The notes under the pieces were generated by a model, which ran no database searches, was not told the origin of the DNA, and saw only the letters and a program-made list of their open reading frames with translations. The position numbers and the translations under genes are program-made. From Nocardia arthritidis (GTDB taxonomy: Bacteria > Actinomycetota > Actinomycetes > Mycobacteriales > Mycobacteriaceae), in the NCBI RefSeq assembly GCF_011801145.1, contig NZ_CP046172.1, positions 6,014,001 to 6,078,000 on the forward strand: a stretch of 64,000 nt of DNA. The letters run 5' to 3'. Positions 9,401-17,016 of the stretch are shown piece by piece. Every line of letters begins with the position of its first letter. Within the stretch, counting starts at the first letter, position 1.

Positions 9401-10623
9401 CGGACAGCCGGTGGCCGAGCAGCGAGGCCGCCTGGTCCACGCCGGAGCAGCTGCTCTATCGCATCAGCGCGGCAGGCCCGGAACAGGAGCCGAGCGTGCT
9501 GCCGGACGAGGTCGCCGAACTCTTCGAAAATCTGTCCGCCGCAACGGCTTCGGTCAAGGCCACCGAGGCGAACCGGAAGTCGACGCGCAGCGCGGTGACC
9601 TCGGCGCTGCAGAAATTCGATGCGGCGCTGGCCGGTTCGGGCCGCGACTACCGGCTGCAGTGGGATGCCGCCGACGGGCTCACCGTCGTCCAGGTCACCG
9701 ACGACAACGGCGTCGCGGCGCTCGCCGATTTCGCGGCCCGCATCGATGCCGCCCGCCGCGATCAGGAACTGCTGCTCACCGACGCCGAACGCCGCATCCT
9801 GGAGGACGCGCTGCTCACCGGCCTGGCCCAGCAGATCCACGAACGCACAAGCGACGCACGCGATCTCATCACCCGGATGGGTACCGAGATGAAGCAGCGG
9901 CGGATGTCGTCCGGCAATACCATCGGCGTGCACTGGGTGCTCGCCGATACGCTGTCCGAGGCCGCCCGCGCCATGTGCAAGCTGCTGGACCGGGACGCCT
10001 CCGCGCTCACCCCGGAGGATCTGGCGGCCATCCGAGCGCACTTCGCGTCCGAGATCCGCGCGGCGCGGGCCGCGCACCCGGAGCGGTCGTATCCGGAAAT
10101 CCTGGCCGCCACGCTGGATTACCGCGCCTGGCGGGTGTTCTCGTTCACCATCATTTCCGGCGACGGCAGCGAGGACAAGCTCACCGTCGCCCGGCACAGC
10201 GCGCTGTCCGGCGGCGAGCAGTCGGTATCGCTGCACCTGCCGCTGTTCGCGGCCGCGCACGTGATGCTGGATTCGGCCGATCCGCAGGCGCCACGGCTGC
10301 TCGCGCTGGACGAGGCGTTCGCCGGTGTCGACGATAACGGCCGCAGCGAATTGCTCGGCCTCAGCGTGCAATTCGACCTCGACCTGTTCATGACCGGCTA
10401 CGACCTCTGGATCACCTACGCGCATGTGCCCGGTTGCGCGCACTACGATCTGGCCCATTCGACGGCCGAGAACACCGTCAGCGCGACGCTGCTGGTGTGG
10501 GACAGCGGCGAACTGCTCGCCGAGCACGACGGAACGGATCTGAGCAAGGCGCTCGGCTCACCGAACCGCCGCCGGGTGGCGCACACCATCGAGGGCGGAC
10601 TGACCCTGCAGAGCGTCGGCTGA
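6436..10623 (+). CDS. jetC: Wadjet JetC-like SMC/MukB ATPase (TIGR02680)
   Basis: 1395 residues. Walker A (GPNGSGKT) lies at residues 39-46, an ABC signature (LSGGEQS) near 1256 and Walker B (LLALDEAFAGVDD) near 1288. Two long Ala/Glu/Arg-rich coiled coils (about 250-560 and 730-1000) flank a globular hinge-like region (about 575-735). This is the architecture of TIGR02680, the motor of Wadjet type II systems, which extrudes loops and recognises small circular DNA. The ATG has a GGAAGGG site 7 bases upstream. The nuclease JetD (TIGR02679/DUF2399, Toprim) normally completes the operon but is not present anywhere in the window. JetC contains no obvious Toprim fusion. Confidence 0.92.
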   Translation: MTLIHGGVRFVPTRAGIVNLWDYRDQEFCFADGRLVLRGPNGSGKTKALEVLFPFVFDGRIEPRRLNPFAGEERTMKSNLLYRKQESAYSYVWMEFARGDWDDPEVVTIGIGMRATRSSDKVTRWYFVADGRVGVDFSLIGPDDRPFTRKQLADEIGTDAIVDRPVEYRAAIDARMFGLGVQRYDQLINLILTLRRPQLAKNLDPRGLSQALTDGLRPLDEQLILDAARSFSDMEEVGKTLEGLVHADSATRTFVDVYRKYLAVQAKTDVDQVRSRLDAVTHASTALFAATALRERREAERTAAETRAEDADRAYEQALNDRETLQRSSAYEGKQQLDDLADAVRRLETSAAVHRDKALKARQTLDQRAQEAERARSSVQAAAAALARGEDDLRAAAEEAGITWVTPAEDARADQLTTAVRGHAEERDADVRAVRKTLALMDTAAAERTRAERLADRARELRETAAAEVAHAEAAVALARTEASAALRAWWQEYRAVYSPIQDGLFDALDATIAQAGSDAATMPAEVLAERSEPLLDEIRNRRQEARAGAAAATARLAGLAAERDRVAAQSDDAPPAFAARTGTREDRPGAPLWRLVRFADGVSPAAAAGIEAALQAADLLDGWVCDEPPADYTSDQFLVPLPAGARPKGRTLADVLVVEEDSAQLTVPRDTVAAVLSSIALYEKDSQLDGGIAVSKAGGFRQGVQIGRHHKADAEFIGATARARRRELRLAELATAIEAAEAERDEALAAEAAAETELARISAAAKALPRPGAVISALRAVSETAGMMRSRAEAAAQAERDLDQAVAEATAVDKKLRAAAVKHRTPREARELDALAAAIRHFENTGTALLRLRADHEREREREREGSDRHDEARDLAEAFAEEAEAAQAGYDEQLRKLETLREALGASTADIDRELEQARARIEAAKAEQKAARKAANEAIEAVGDAEAAYRTAHESLGTALTEVLADVKALAPYARPDLLSLLGANPDSRWPSSEAAWSTPEQLLYRISAAGPEQEPSVLPDEVAELFENLSAATASVKATEANRKSTRSAVTSALQKFDAALAGSGRDYRLQWDAADGLTVVQVTDDNGVAALADFAARIDAARRDQELLLTDAERRILEDALLTGLAQQIHERTSDARDLITRMGTEMKQRRMSSGNTIGVHWVLADTLSEAARAMCKLLDRDASALTPEDLAAIRAHFASEIRAARAAHPERSYPEILAATLDYRAWRVFSFTIISGDGSEDKLTVARHSALSGGEQSVSLHLPLFAAAHVMLDSADPQAPRLLALDEAFAGVDDNGRSELLGLSVQFDLDLFMTGYDLWITYAHVPGCAHYDLAHSTAENTVSATLLVWDSGELLAEHDGTDLSKALGSPNRRRVAHTIEGGLTLQSVG

Positions 10624-10655
10624 ACGGCCGGCGCCACAACACATTTGGAACGAGT

Positions 10656-11993
10656 TTGACTTACGCACTACCCCGGAAGGTCGCCGCGGCGACCGTGATC
10701 GGCACCACCATGGAGTGGTACGACTTCATGCTCTACGGCACGGCATCGGCGCTGATCTTCAACAAACAGTTCTTCCCGACGCTGAGCCCGGCCGCGGGCA
10801 CGCTGGCCGCGTTCAGCACGTTCGCGGTCGGCTTCGGCGCGCGGCCGATCGGCGGGCTGCTGTTCGGCCATTTCGGCGACCGGATCGGCCGTAAGGCGAC
10901 GCTGGTGGTCTCGCTGCTGCTGATGGGTGTGAGCTCGACGCTGATCGGCGCGGTGCCGAATTACGCGAGCATCGGATTCTGGGCGCCCGCACTGCTTGTC
11001 GCGCTGCGGTTGCTCCAGGGCATCGGGCTCGGCGGCGAGGGCACGGGCGCGGTGGTGCTCTCGATGGAGCATGCGCCGCACGGCCGGGTCAACCGGTACG
11101 CGAGCTATCCGCAGCTGGGCACGCCCGCCGGTTTGATCATCGCCAATGCCGTCTTCCTCGGCACCAGCGCGCTGCTGCCGGATGCCGCGTTCCTGGACTG
11201 GGGGTGGCGAATCCCGTTCCTGCTCAGCGCGATTCTGGTGGGGCTCGGGTTGGTGGTGCGCCTCGGCATCGACGAATCGCCGGTATTCGCGACCGCCGCC
11301 GAACGCGGTGAGCTGGTGGCCTTCCCGCTGCGGGATTCGTTGCGGCTCGGCGTGGTTCGGCTCGTCCTCATCTCGCTGGCGACCATCGCGACCGGTGCGG
11401 TGGTCTACCTGTTCATGGCGTTCACGCTGACCTACGGCACCAAGGCCATCGGATACAGCCGGAATTTCCTGCTGCTCGCGGTGATCATCGCGTCGATCGT
11501 CTGGTGCGCGACCATGCCGCTGTGGGGTGCGCTCGGCGACAAGTTCGGCACCAGAAGGGTTTTCGCATTCGGCATGGCCGCGCTGCTGGTGTGGTGCGCG
11601 GTCTACTTCCCGCTGCTGAACACCGGTAATGCGGTGGCGGCGTATATCGCGCTGCTCGGCATGGGTGCCGTACTGCCGATCGGGCACAGCGTCGGCGGGA
11701 TCATCGTCGCCGAGCTGTTCCCGGCCGCGGTCCGCTATTCCGGCGCCTCCCTGGTGATTCAGGTCTCGGTGGCGCTCGGCGGCGGTTTCGCGCCGTTGAT
11801 CGCGGCGGCGCTGTGGGATGCCACCGGCGGCTCCGGCGGCGTCACCTGCTACGCGATGGGGCTCAGCGCGCTCAGTTTGATAAGCACGGTACTGCTGGCT
11901 CAGACCGGAAGGCCGAGCGCGCCCGCCACCGCCGCGGTGAGCCGGTCGGTGACCCGTTCCGGCGACCAGCCCCGGCACACCGTCAGGTCGTAG
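10656..11993 (+). CDS. MFS transporter, metabolite:H+ symporter (MHS) type
   Basis: A TTG start at 10656 after GGAACGAG gives 445 residues beginning MTYALPRKVAAATVIG. Twelve hydrophobic segments are visible. The start (GTTMEWYDFMLYGTASALIF) and loop (FGHFGDRIGRKATL) are diagnostic of the MHS/proline-betaine/shikimate-type symporters. It probably imports a small organic acid or zwitterion; the substrate is unknown. It begins 32 bases after jetC on the same strand, where jetD would be expected, so it may be co-transcribed with the jet genes. Its 3' end overlaps the convergent TetR gene by 94 bases. Confidence 0.85.
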   Translation: MTYALPRKVAAATVIGTTMEWYDFMLYGTASALIFNKQFFPTLSPAAGTLAAFSTFAVGFGARPIGGLLFGHFGDRIGRKATLVVSLLLMGVSSTLIGAVPNYASIGFWAPALLVALRLLQGIGLGGEGTGAVVLSMEHAPHGRVNRYASYPQLGTPAGLIIANAVFLGTSALLPDAAFLDWGWRIPFLLSAILVGLGLVVRLGIDESPVFATAAERGELVAFPLRDSLRLGVVRLVLISLATIATGAVVYLFMAFTLTYGTKAIGYSRNFLLLAVIIASIVWCATMPLWGALGDKFGTRRVFAFGMAALLVWCAVYFPLLNTGNAVAAYIALLGMGAVLPIGHSVGGIIVAELFPAAVRYSGASLVIQVSVALGGGFAPLIAAALWDATGGSGGVTCYAMGLSALSLISTVLLAQTGRPSAPATAAVSRSVTRSGDQPRHTVRS

Positions 11994-12571
11994 ATCACCC
12001 GCTCGTCGAAGACGGTGATCCACAGCAGCACCGCGTAGGTCGCCTCGAAGGATGCGGCTTCATCCTGTGCCACAAGGGATCCCAGTACATCGGCGAGGAT
12101 GTCGTGCAGCGCGGTGATGGATTCGTCACCCGCGTCGAGTCGCTCGATGAAACCCTTGTTGCTGCGGATGTGCCGCACCGCGGGCCCCCAGCGCATCGCC
12201 TCGGCCACCCAGACTCGGCAGAAGTCGTGGAAGCGCGCCGTCGGCTCGGCGGCGGGGTCGATCGCCCCGAGGGCCGCGACCAGCTGTTCGATCGCCCGCC
12301 GATGGAAGGCCTGCATGGCATCGAGCGGTGTCGGGAAATGCCGGTACGCGGTCGCGACGCCGACCCCGGCCGCCCCGGCGAGTTCCGGGACGGAGAAGCC
12401 GAGGCGGCCGGATTCGAGCAGGCCGCCGACGGCGTCGATCAGCATCGCAATGCTGCGCTGCGCGTCACTGCGCGTCTTCGCCGGTCCGCCGCCGCGGGTG
12501 GTCTCGCCGGTCGAGAGTGCCACTCGACTCAGCCGCCGGGCCGGAGGTTCGATGCCGGTCGTATCCGGCAT
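11900..12571 (-). CDS. TetR-family repressor
   Basis: 223 residues. The HTH is at about residues 45-85 (GFSVPELAGAAGVGVATAYRHFPTPLDAM), followed by an all-helical ligand domain. The first 30 residues are disordered and basic. It diverges from the MFS gene at 12730, and the intergenic region carries two GAGAAGAT-type inverted repeats. It most likely represses itself and that exporter until a ligand, often the exported drug, binds. The Shine-Dalgarno is weak, so the start may lie downstream. Confidence 0.87.
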   Translation of the reverse strand: MPDTTGIEPPARRLSRVALSTGETTRGGGPAKTRSDAQRSIAMLIDAVGGLLESGRLGFSVPELAGAAGVGVATAYRHFPTPLDAMQAFHRRAIEQLVAALGAIDPAAEPTARFHDFCRVWVAEAMRWGPAVRHIRSNKGFIERLDAGDESITALHDILADVLGSLVAQDEAASFEATYAVLLWITVFDERVIYDLTVCRGWSPERVTDRLTAAVAGALGLPV

Positions 12572-12668
12572 ATCCGCACGAAGTCAGCTGTCACGTTGGC
12601 AACCACCCGACCATCCTCCCTCTCGGCATGGGTTGTGCCACGCAGACCACACCTTTCGCCGTTGAGTA

Positions 12669-12682
12669 GAGAAGATATTCTC
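12669..12682. promoter_or_regulatory. Operator-like inverted repeat 1 (TetR/MFS)
   Basis: GAGAA-GATA-TTCTC is a perfect 5+5 inverted repeat in the TetR/MFS divergent region. A second related site starts 33 bases downstream, about three helical turns away. Confidence 0.5.
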
Positions 12683-12701
12683 AATTGTTTATGCTACAGG
12701 C

Positions 12702-12715
12702 GAGAAGATCTCCTC
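12702..12715. promoter_or_regulatory. Operator-like inverted repeat 2 (TetR/MFS)
   Basis: GAGAAGATCTCCTC repeats the GAGAAGAT half of site 1 with one mismatched arm base. It lies just before the AGGAGG ribosome site of the MFS gene, so repressor bound here would block transcription or initiation of that gene. Confidence 0.45.
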
Positions 12716-12729
12716 AGTTAGGAGGGCGG

Positions 12730-13896
12730 ATGCGCGCGACGGCCCCGGGTGTCCTACTCGTGCTGATCATGGCCCAGCCGAATCTGGCGACGGGCATGAT
12801 GCCGTACTACCGCCACGCCTGGGGGCTCGCGCCACTGCTTATCACGGTGATCTTCGCGGCCTACCTGTTCGCGCTGGTCCCGACGCTCGCGCTGCTCGGC
12901 ACCCCGCCGTCGCGCGCGGGCTGGTGGTGGCGCATCGGACTCGGCAGCGGCTGCGGCATCGCCGCGGATATCGCGATGAGCCTCGCCGATTCGGCGGCGC
13001 CCGCCTGTGTCGCGCGGATATTCGCCGGGCTGTCGGTCGGGCTGGTGACCGGATCGCTGGCCGGGCTGATCCTGGAGCGGTCCGGGGAACGCGGGCGCAC
13101 CGCGATGGCCACCGCGACGGTGCTCGGCTCGGCACTCGGCACCATCGGGGCCGCCTGGGCGGCGCAATATCTGCCCCGGCCCGGCGTCACCGCATACGCC
13201 GGTCATGCCGTGTTGTTGGGAATCGTTGCGGCCGTTGTCGTTTCGAGCCGCACACCGATCGAGCGCGCACCGATCGACGCGGCGCGTACCGCACCCCCGA
13301 GCACCGAACCGCCGATCGCCGGATATCTCAACGGAATCGCCGCATGGGTTTCGGCCGGATTGGTGGTGGCGCTGCTGCCGAGTTACGGCGCGGAACTGCT
13401 CGGCACCGGCAATCTGGCGCTGCTCGCACTGCCGGTGACCCTCTACCTCGTCAGCGCCTGGGTGGTGCAGCGGGCCGTGCCGCCGAATGTCCTTCCCGCC
13501 GAGCCGATTCTGGGTCAGCTCAGCATTATCGGCGGCATCGCGCTCGCGGCCGCGGTGGCGCTGGCGCCGAATCTGTTGCTGCTGCTGGCGGGCGCCGCGC
13601 TGGCGGGCTGCGGGCAGGGCATCGCCTATCGCACCGGGCTGCGCATCGTCAGCGCGGCGACGCCGCCGGATCGGCACGCGCGGGTCGCGGCGCGCTACGC
13701 GGCGGTCGCGTACCTGTGCGCGGCCGTCGCCACCATCGGCTTCGGCGTCGTCGCCACGGCGGGCACCATGCCGCTCGCCGTCGTCGCGGCGGCGATCGTG
13801 CTGTGCGCGGTGGCCGCGGCGACCGTACTCGTCCGCGGGCGTGCGACGGCGCGCGTCCCCGTCGATTCCCCGGCACCGACTACGACAACCGCATAA
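12730..13896 (+). CDS. MFS transporter, probable exporter
   Basis: ATG at 12730 has an excellent AGGAGG site 5-10 bases upstream and gives 388 residues. About twelve hydrophobic segments span the protein from MRATAPGVLLVLIMAQPNL onward. The loop after helix 2 (LGTPPSRAGWWWRIGLG) is a weakly conserved version of the MFS motif. The gene diverges from a TetR repressor, the usual layout for a drug or metabolite efflux pump. The substrate cannot be inferred. Confidence 0.82.
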   Translation: MRATAPGVLLVLIMAQPNLATGMMPYYRHAWGLAPLLITVIFAAYLFALVPTLALLGTPPSRAGWWWRIGLGSGCGIAADIAMSLADSAAPACVARIFAGLSVGLVTGSLAGLILERSGERGRTAMATATVLGSALGTIGAAWAAQYLPRPGVTAYAGHAVLLGIVAAVVVSSRTPIERAPIDAARTAPPSTEPPIAGYLNGIAAWVSAGLVVALLPSYGAELLGTGNLALLALPVTLYLVSAWVVQRAVPPNVLPAEPILGQLSIIGGIALAAAVALAPNLLLLLAGAALAGCGQGIAYRTGLRIVSAATPPDRHARVAARYAAVAYLCAAVATIGFGVVATAGTMPLAVVAAAIVLCAVAAATVLVRGRATARVPVDSPAPTTTTA

Positions 13897-13945
13897 CCGG
13901 ACTCGATCCGCATTACGCCCGAATTCCGGCATTCGCCGGATAGGG

Positions 13946-13959
13946 CGCGAATATTCGCG
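13946..13959. promoter_or_regulatory. Perfect 14-bp palindrome upstream of the permease operon
   Basis: CGCGAATATTCGCG is fully self-complementary and lies in the 256-bp gap between the MFS stop and the amino-acid permease start. No adjacent gene encodes an obvious regulator for it. Nothing else in the gap is recognised. Confidence 0.35.
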
Positions 13960-14152
13960 ATTCGGCACATCGGCCCCGATCGCGTATTTCGCATGCCTAA
14001 TTCCGGTGCCGCATAATATCTTTCATCTCGAATCCGGAAACAGGCTCGTTACTTTCGTTCATCGCGGGATAAAGACCCGATGTTTCACTTGAATACGGCC
14101 GAACGAAAAGTATTTTCGGCCTTGCTTATTCGGATAGTGAACGGACCCCGCC

Positions 14153-15556
14153 ATGGCCGCACCGACTCGACTCGGCCCGAACAATCCCGCAGCCCCCGGC
14201 GCACCGCCGACGGCGAATAACGAACTCAAACGCTCACTCGGGCGATTCGACCTGATCGCCATGGGCGTCGGCACCATCGTCGGCGCGGGCATCTTCGTCA
14301 CCACCGGTGTCGCCGCGGCCACCAAGGCCGGGCCCGCCATCGTCCTGTCCTTCGTGCTGGCCGGGCTGATCTGCGTACTCGTCGCGCTGTGCTACAGCGA
14401 ACTCGCCGCCATGACACCGTTTTCCGGCAGCGCGTACACCTACACCCGGGCCACCATGGGCGAGACGCCCGCCTTCCTGGTCGGCTGGAATCTGCTGCTC
14501 GAATACGCGGTCGCCGCGGCGGCGGTGGCCATCGGATGGTCCGGATTGTTCGGTGCGGCACTGCATTCCCTTTTCGGTGTGACATTGCCGCACGCGATAA
14601 GCGCCGGACCGTCGGACGGCGGTGTACTGAACCTGCCCGCCGTGCTGATCACCGCCGCGATCGTCGCAATTCTGGTGTTCGACGTGAAAGTCACCGCGGT
14701 TGTGGTGAAAACGCTCGTCGCGGTCACCATCGGGGTGCTGGTTCTCGTTATCGCGGTCGGCGGCCCGCATATCGAACCCGGGCGCTGGTCACCATTTCTT
14801 CCGTTCGGCGTCAACGGAATCGCCGCGGGCGCGGCACTGGCCTTCTTCGCCTATCTGGGCTTCGATATCGTCGCCACCTCCGCCGAGGAGACGCGCAGGC
14901 CGGCGCGCGATCTGCCGTGGGCCATCATCGGTTCGGTCGTGGTGGCCACCGCGCTGTACGTCGCGGTGAGCGCGGTGCTCACCGGTGTCGCGCCCTACGA
15001 GAGCCTGGACAATGCCGCGCCGGTGGCCACCGCACTGGCCGCCATCGGTGCGGGCTGGATCGGCAAGGTCATCCTGGTGGCCTCGGTCGTCGCGCTCACC
15101 AAGGGTCTGCTGATGCTGTTCTACGGGCAGACCCGGCTGATCTTCGCGATGAGTCGCGACGGCATGCTGCCACCGGTCTTGTGCCGCACCAGCTCTCGCG
15201 GTGTTCCGGTGCGCACCGGCCTGGTGCTCGGCGTGATCATCGCGGTGGTCGCCGGGCTGCTGCCCATCGCAACCGTCGCGGAGCTGGTGAATATCGGCGC
15301 GCTGTTCGCCTTCGTCACCGTGGCGATCGGCGTGGTGGTGCTGCGCCGCACCGCGGCCGATCGGCACCGGCCGTTCCGGGTGCCGTTCATGCCGGTCGTC
15401 CCGATTGCCGCCGTCGCGGGATGCGCCTGGCTGGCAACCACTTTCGAGGCACTCACCTGGCTGCGCTTCGCCGTGTGGAGCGCGGTGGGCGCGGCCGTCT
15501 ATTTCGGTTACGGCCGTGGTCATTCCGTGGCGGCCCCGACGAAAGGTCGAGCGTGA
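14153..15556 (+). CDS. APC-superfamily amino-acid permease
   Basis: 467 residues with about twelve hydrophobic segments. The family hallmark GVGTIVGAGIFVTTG lies in the first helix (residues 43-57), and PFSGSAYTYTRATMGE follows helix 3, as in the YfnA/CAT cationic amino-acid transporter group. It probably imports an amino acid by proton symport. Its stop overlaps the start of the FMN oxidase (GTGA), and the next two genes also follow without gaps. Import and oxidation of the same compound are therefore plausible. Confidence 0.87.
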   Translation: MAAPTRLGPNNPAAPGAPPTANNELKRSLGRFDLIAMGVGTIVGAGIFVTTGVAAATKAGPAIVLSFVLAGLICVLVALCYSELAAMTPFSGSAYTYTRATMGETPAFLVGWNLLLEYAVAAAAVAIGWSGLFGAALHSLFGVTLPHAISAGPSDGGVLNLPAVLITAAIVAILVFDVKVTAVVVKTLVAVTIGVLVLVIAVGGPHIEPGRWSPFLPFGVNGIAAGAALAFFAYLGFDIVATSAEETRRPARDLPWAIIGSVVVATALYVAVSAVLTGVAPYESLDNAAPVATALAAIGAGWIGKVILVASVVALTKGLLMLFYGQTRLIFAMSRDGMLPPVLCRTSSRGVPVRTGLVLGVIIAVVAGLLPIATVAELVNIGALFAFVTVAIGVVVLRRTAADRHRPFRVPFMPVVPIAAVAGCAWLATTFEALTWLRFAVWSAVGAAVYFGYGRGHSVAAPTKGRA

Positions 15557-16650
15557 CAGCGCAATTGGACAGCATGTATCCCACCCGGGTGGATTTCGGC
15601 ACGGTCGAGGAGATCCATCGGGCAGCGGCGGCCGCACTACCGCCGGACGTCTTCGATTTCGTCGAGGGCGGCGCCGGACGGGAAAGTACGCTGCGCGCCA
15701 ATCGGGCGGCCTTCGAGCGCTGGCGCATCCTGCCCGAGCCGATGAGCGGCGTCGCGGTACCCGACACCCGCACCGCCCTGCTCGGTATGCCACTCGAAAT
15801 CCCGGTGCTCACCGCGCCGTTCGGCGGTGACGCACTCTTCAACCCCGCCGGTCATCCGGCCGTGGCCACGGCCGCCCAACGGCACGGTGCGCTGTCGATC
15901 GTGCCGGAGGCGGGCAGCTTCTCGTATGAGCAGGTCCGAGCCGCCGCACCGGATGCGGCCCGGATCGCGCAGATCCACCCGTTCGCGCACGCGCCCGCGG
16001 TCGCCGAGCGGGTGCGCAGGGCCGGGTTCGCCGCGCTCTGTGTGACCGTCGACTGCGCGGTCGGCGGCTTCCGCACCCGGAATATGGGTAACCGCTTCGA
16101 TCCGGATATGCGGCATTTCGGCGGCAATCTCACCGGGCGCGACGGCGCGCCCGGGGTCGCCGAGGTGTTCGGACATCTGCTGAAACACGGTGCCACCGCG
16201 TGGAATTGGGCCGATCTGCGGGCGGCCGCCGCGGAATTCCGGCTGCCGTGGATCGCCAAGGGCATCTTGACGCCCGCGGCGGCCGAAATCGCGGCGGCGG
16301 CCGGTGCTGCGGCCATCGTCGTCTCCAATCACGGCGGCCGCCAAGTGGATCCGGCTCCGGCGAGCCTGGAGATGCTGCCGTCGATCCGGGCAGCGGTGGG
16401 ACCGGACATCCCGATCCTGTTCGACAGCGGAATACGCACGGGCAGCGATATTTTCATCGCCCTCGCACTCGGCGCCGACGCCGTGGTGCTCGGGCGCGCC
16501 ACGATATACGGCCTGGCCGCCGCGGGCGAGGCCGGGGTGAGCCGGGTACTCGAACTGCTCACCGAGGAGCTGCGCACCCTGATGATCCTGTCCGGCGCGG
16601 CCACCATCGCCGATATCGACGGCTCTCGGCTGCTGGCGGTGCGGGAATGA
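15553..16650 (+). CDS. FMN-dependent alpha-hydroxy-acid oxidase/dehydrogenase
   Basis: 365 residues from a GTG overlapping the permease stop. The TIM-barrel family motifs are present: FDFVEGGAGRE near the N-terminus, SNHGGRQVDPAP with the catalytic His and Arg, and the phosphate-binding FDSGIRTGSDIFIALALGA. The family oxidises L-2-hydroxy acids to 2-oxo acids using FMN. The usual ARD/RPR motif is replaced by WRILPEPMSG, so specificity may be unusual. The next gene, a RidA-type imine deaminase, suggests that the product is, or leads to, a reactive enamine/imine. The stop overlaps that gene (ATGA). Confidence 0.87.
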   Translation: MTAQLDSMYPTRVDFGTVEEIHRAAAAALPPDVFDFVEGGAGRESTLRANRAAFERWRILPEPMSGVAVPDTRTALLGMPLEIPVLTAPFGGDALFNPAGHPAVATAAQRHGALSIVPEAGSFSYEQVRAAAPDAARIAQIHPFAHAPAVAERVRRAGFAALCVTVDCAVGGFRTRNMGNRFDPDMRHFGGNLTGRDGAPGVAEVFGHLLKHGATAWNWADLRAAAAEFRLPWIAKGILTPAAAEIAAAAGAAAIVVSNHGGRQVDPAPASLEMLPSIRAAVGPDIPILFDSGIRTGSDIFIALALGADAVVLGRATIYGLAAAGEAGVSRVLELLTEELRTLMILSGAATIADIDGSRLLAVRE

Positions 16651-16991
16651 ACGCCCCGTTCCCCTCGGCCCGGCTCGGCTCCGGCCTGGTGTTCACCTCC
16701 GGACTCGCCTCGATCGACCCGGCCACCATGACGCCGAAACACACCGAATTCGCCGATCAGCTCGAAGACGTACTGCACCAACTGGATTCGGCGCTGATCG
16801 GGGCGGGCAGCTCGCGTGAGCGCACCCTCAAAATCGACTGTTATCTGGCGGATCGCCGCTGGTTCCCGGCCTGGAACGCCGCATTCGCCGCGTTTTTCGG
16901 GGCCACCGCGCCCGCCCGCACCACCACCGTCACCACGCTGCCCATCGACGGGCTGCTCATCGAAATCCAGGCCGTCGCCGTCGCGGGCTGA
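16647..16991 (+). CDS. RidA/YjgF-family protein
   Basis: 114 residues starting in an ATGA overlap with the oxidase. The fold-typical segments are visible: GSGLVFTSGLASIDP near the start, QLEDVLHQLDSALIGAG in the middle, and FFGATAPARTTTVTTLPIDG with the conserved Arg of imine-hydrolysing members. RidA proteins release ammonia from 2-imino/enamino acids. Position in the operon suggests it clears an imine formed from the oxidase substrate. Some relatives act in side-chain pathways rather than general RidA function. Confidence 0.85.
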   Translation: MNAPFPSARLGSGLVFTSGLASIDPATMTPKHTEFADQLEDVLHQLDSALIGAGSSRERTLKIDCYLADRRWFPAWNAAFAAFFGATAPARTTTVTTLPIDGLLIEIQAVAVAG

Positions 16992-17016
16992 CCATCGAAA
17001 TACAGGAGAATCCACC

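Noticed and set aside
8740..10527. 595-codon open frame antisense to jetC
   Set aside because: Same reason; it lacks domain similarity and lies opposite the coiled coil and Walker B region.
10668..12023. 451-codon open frame antisense to the MHS transporter
   Set aside because: Gln/Arg/His-rich translation typical of antisense high-GC frames; the plus strand has clear transporter motifs.
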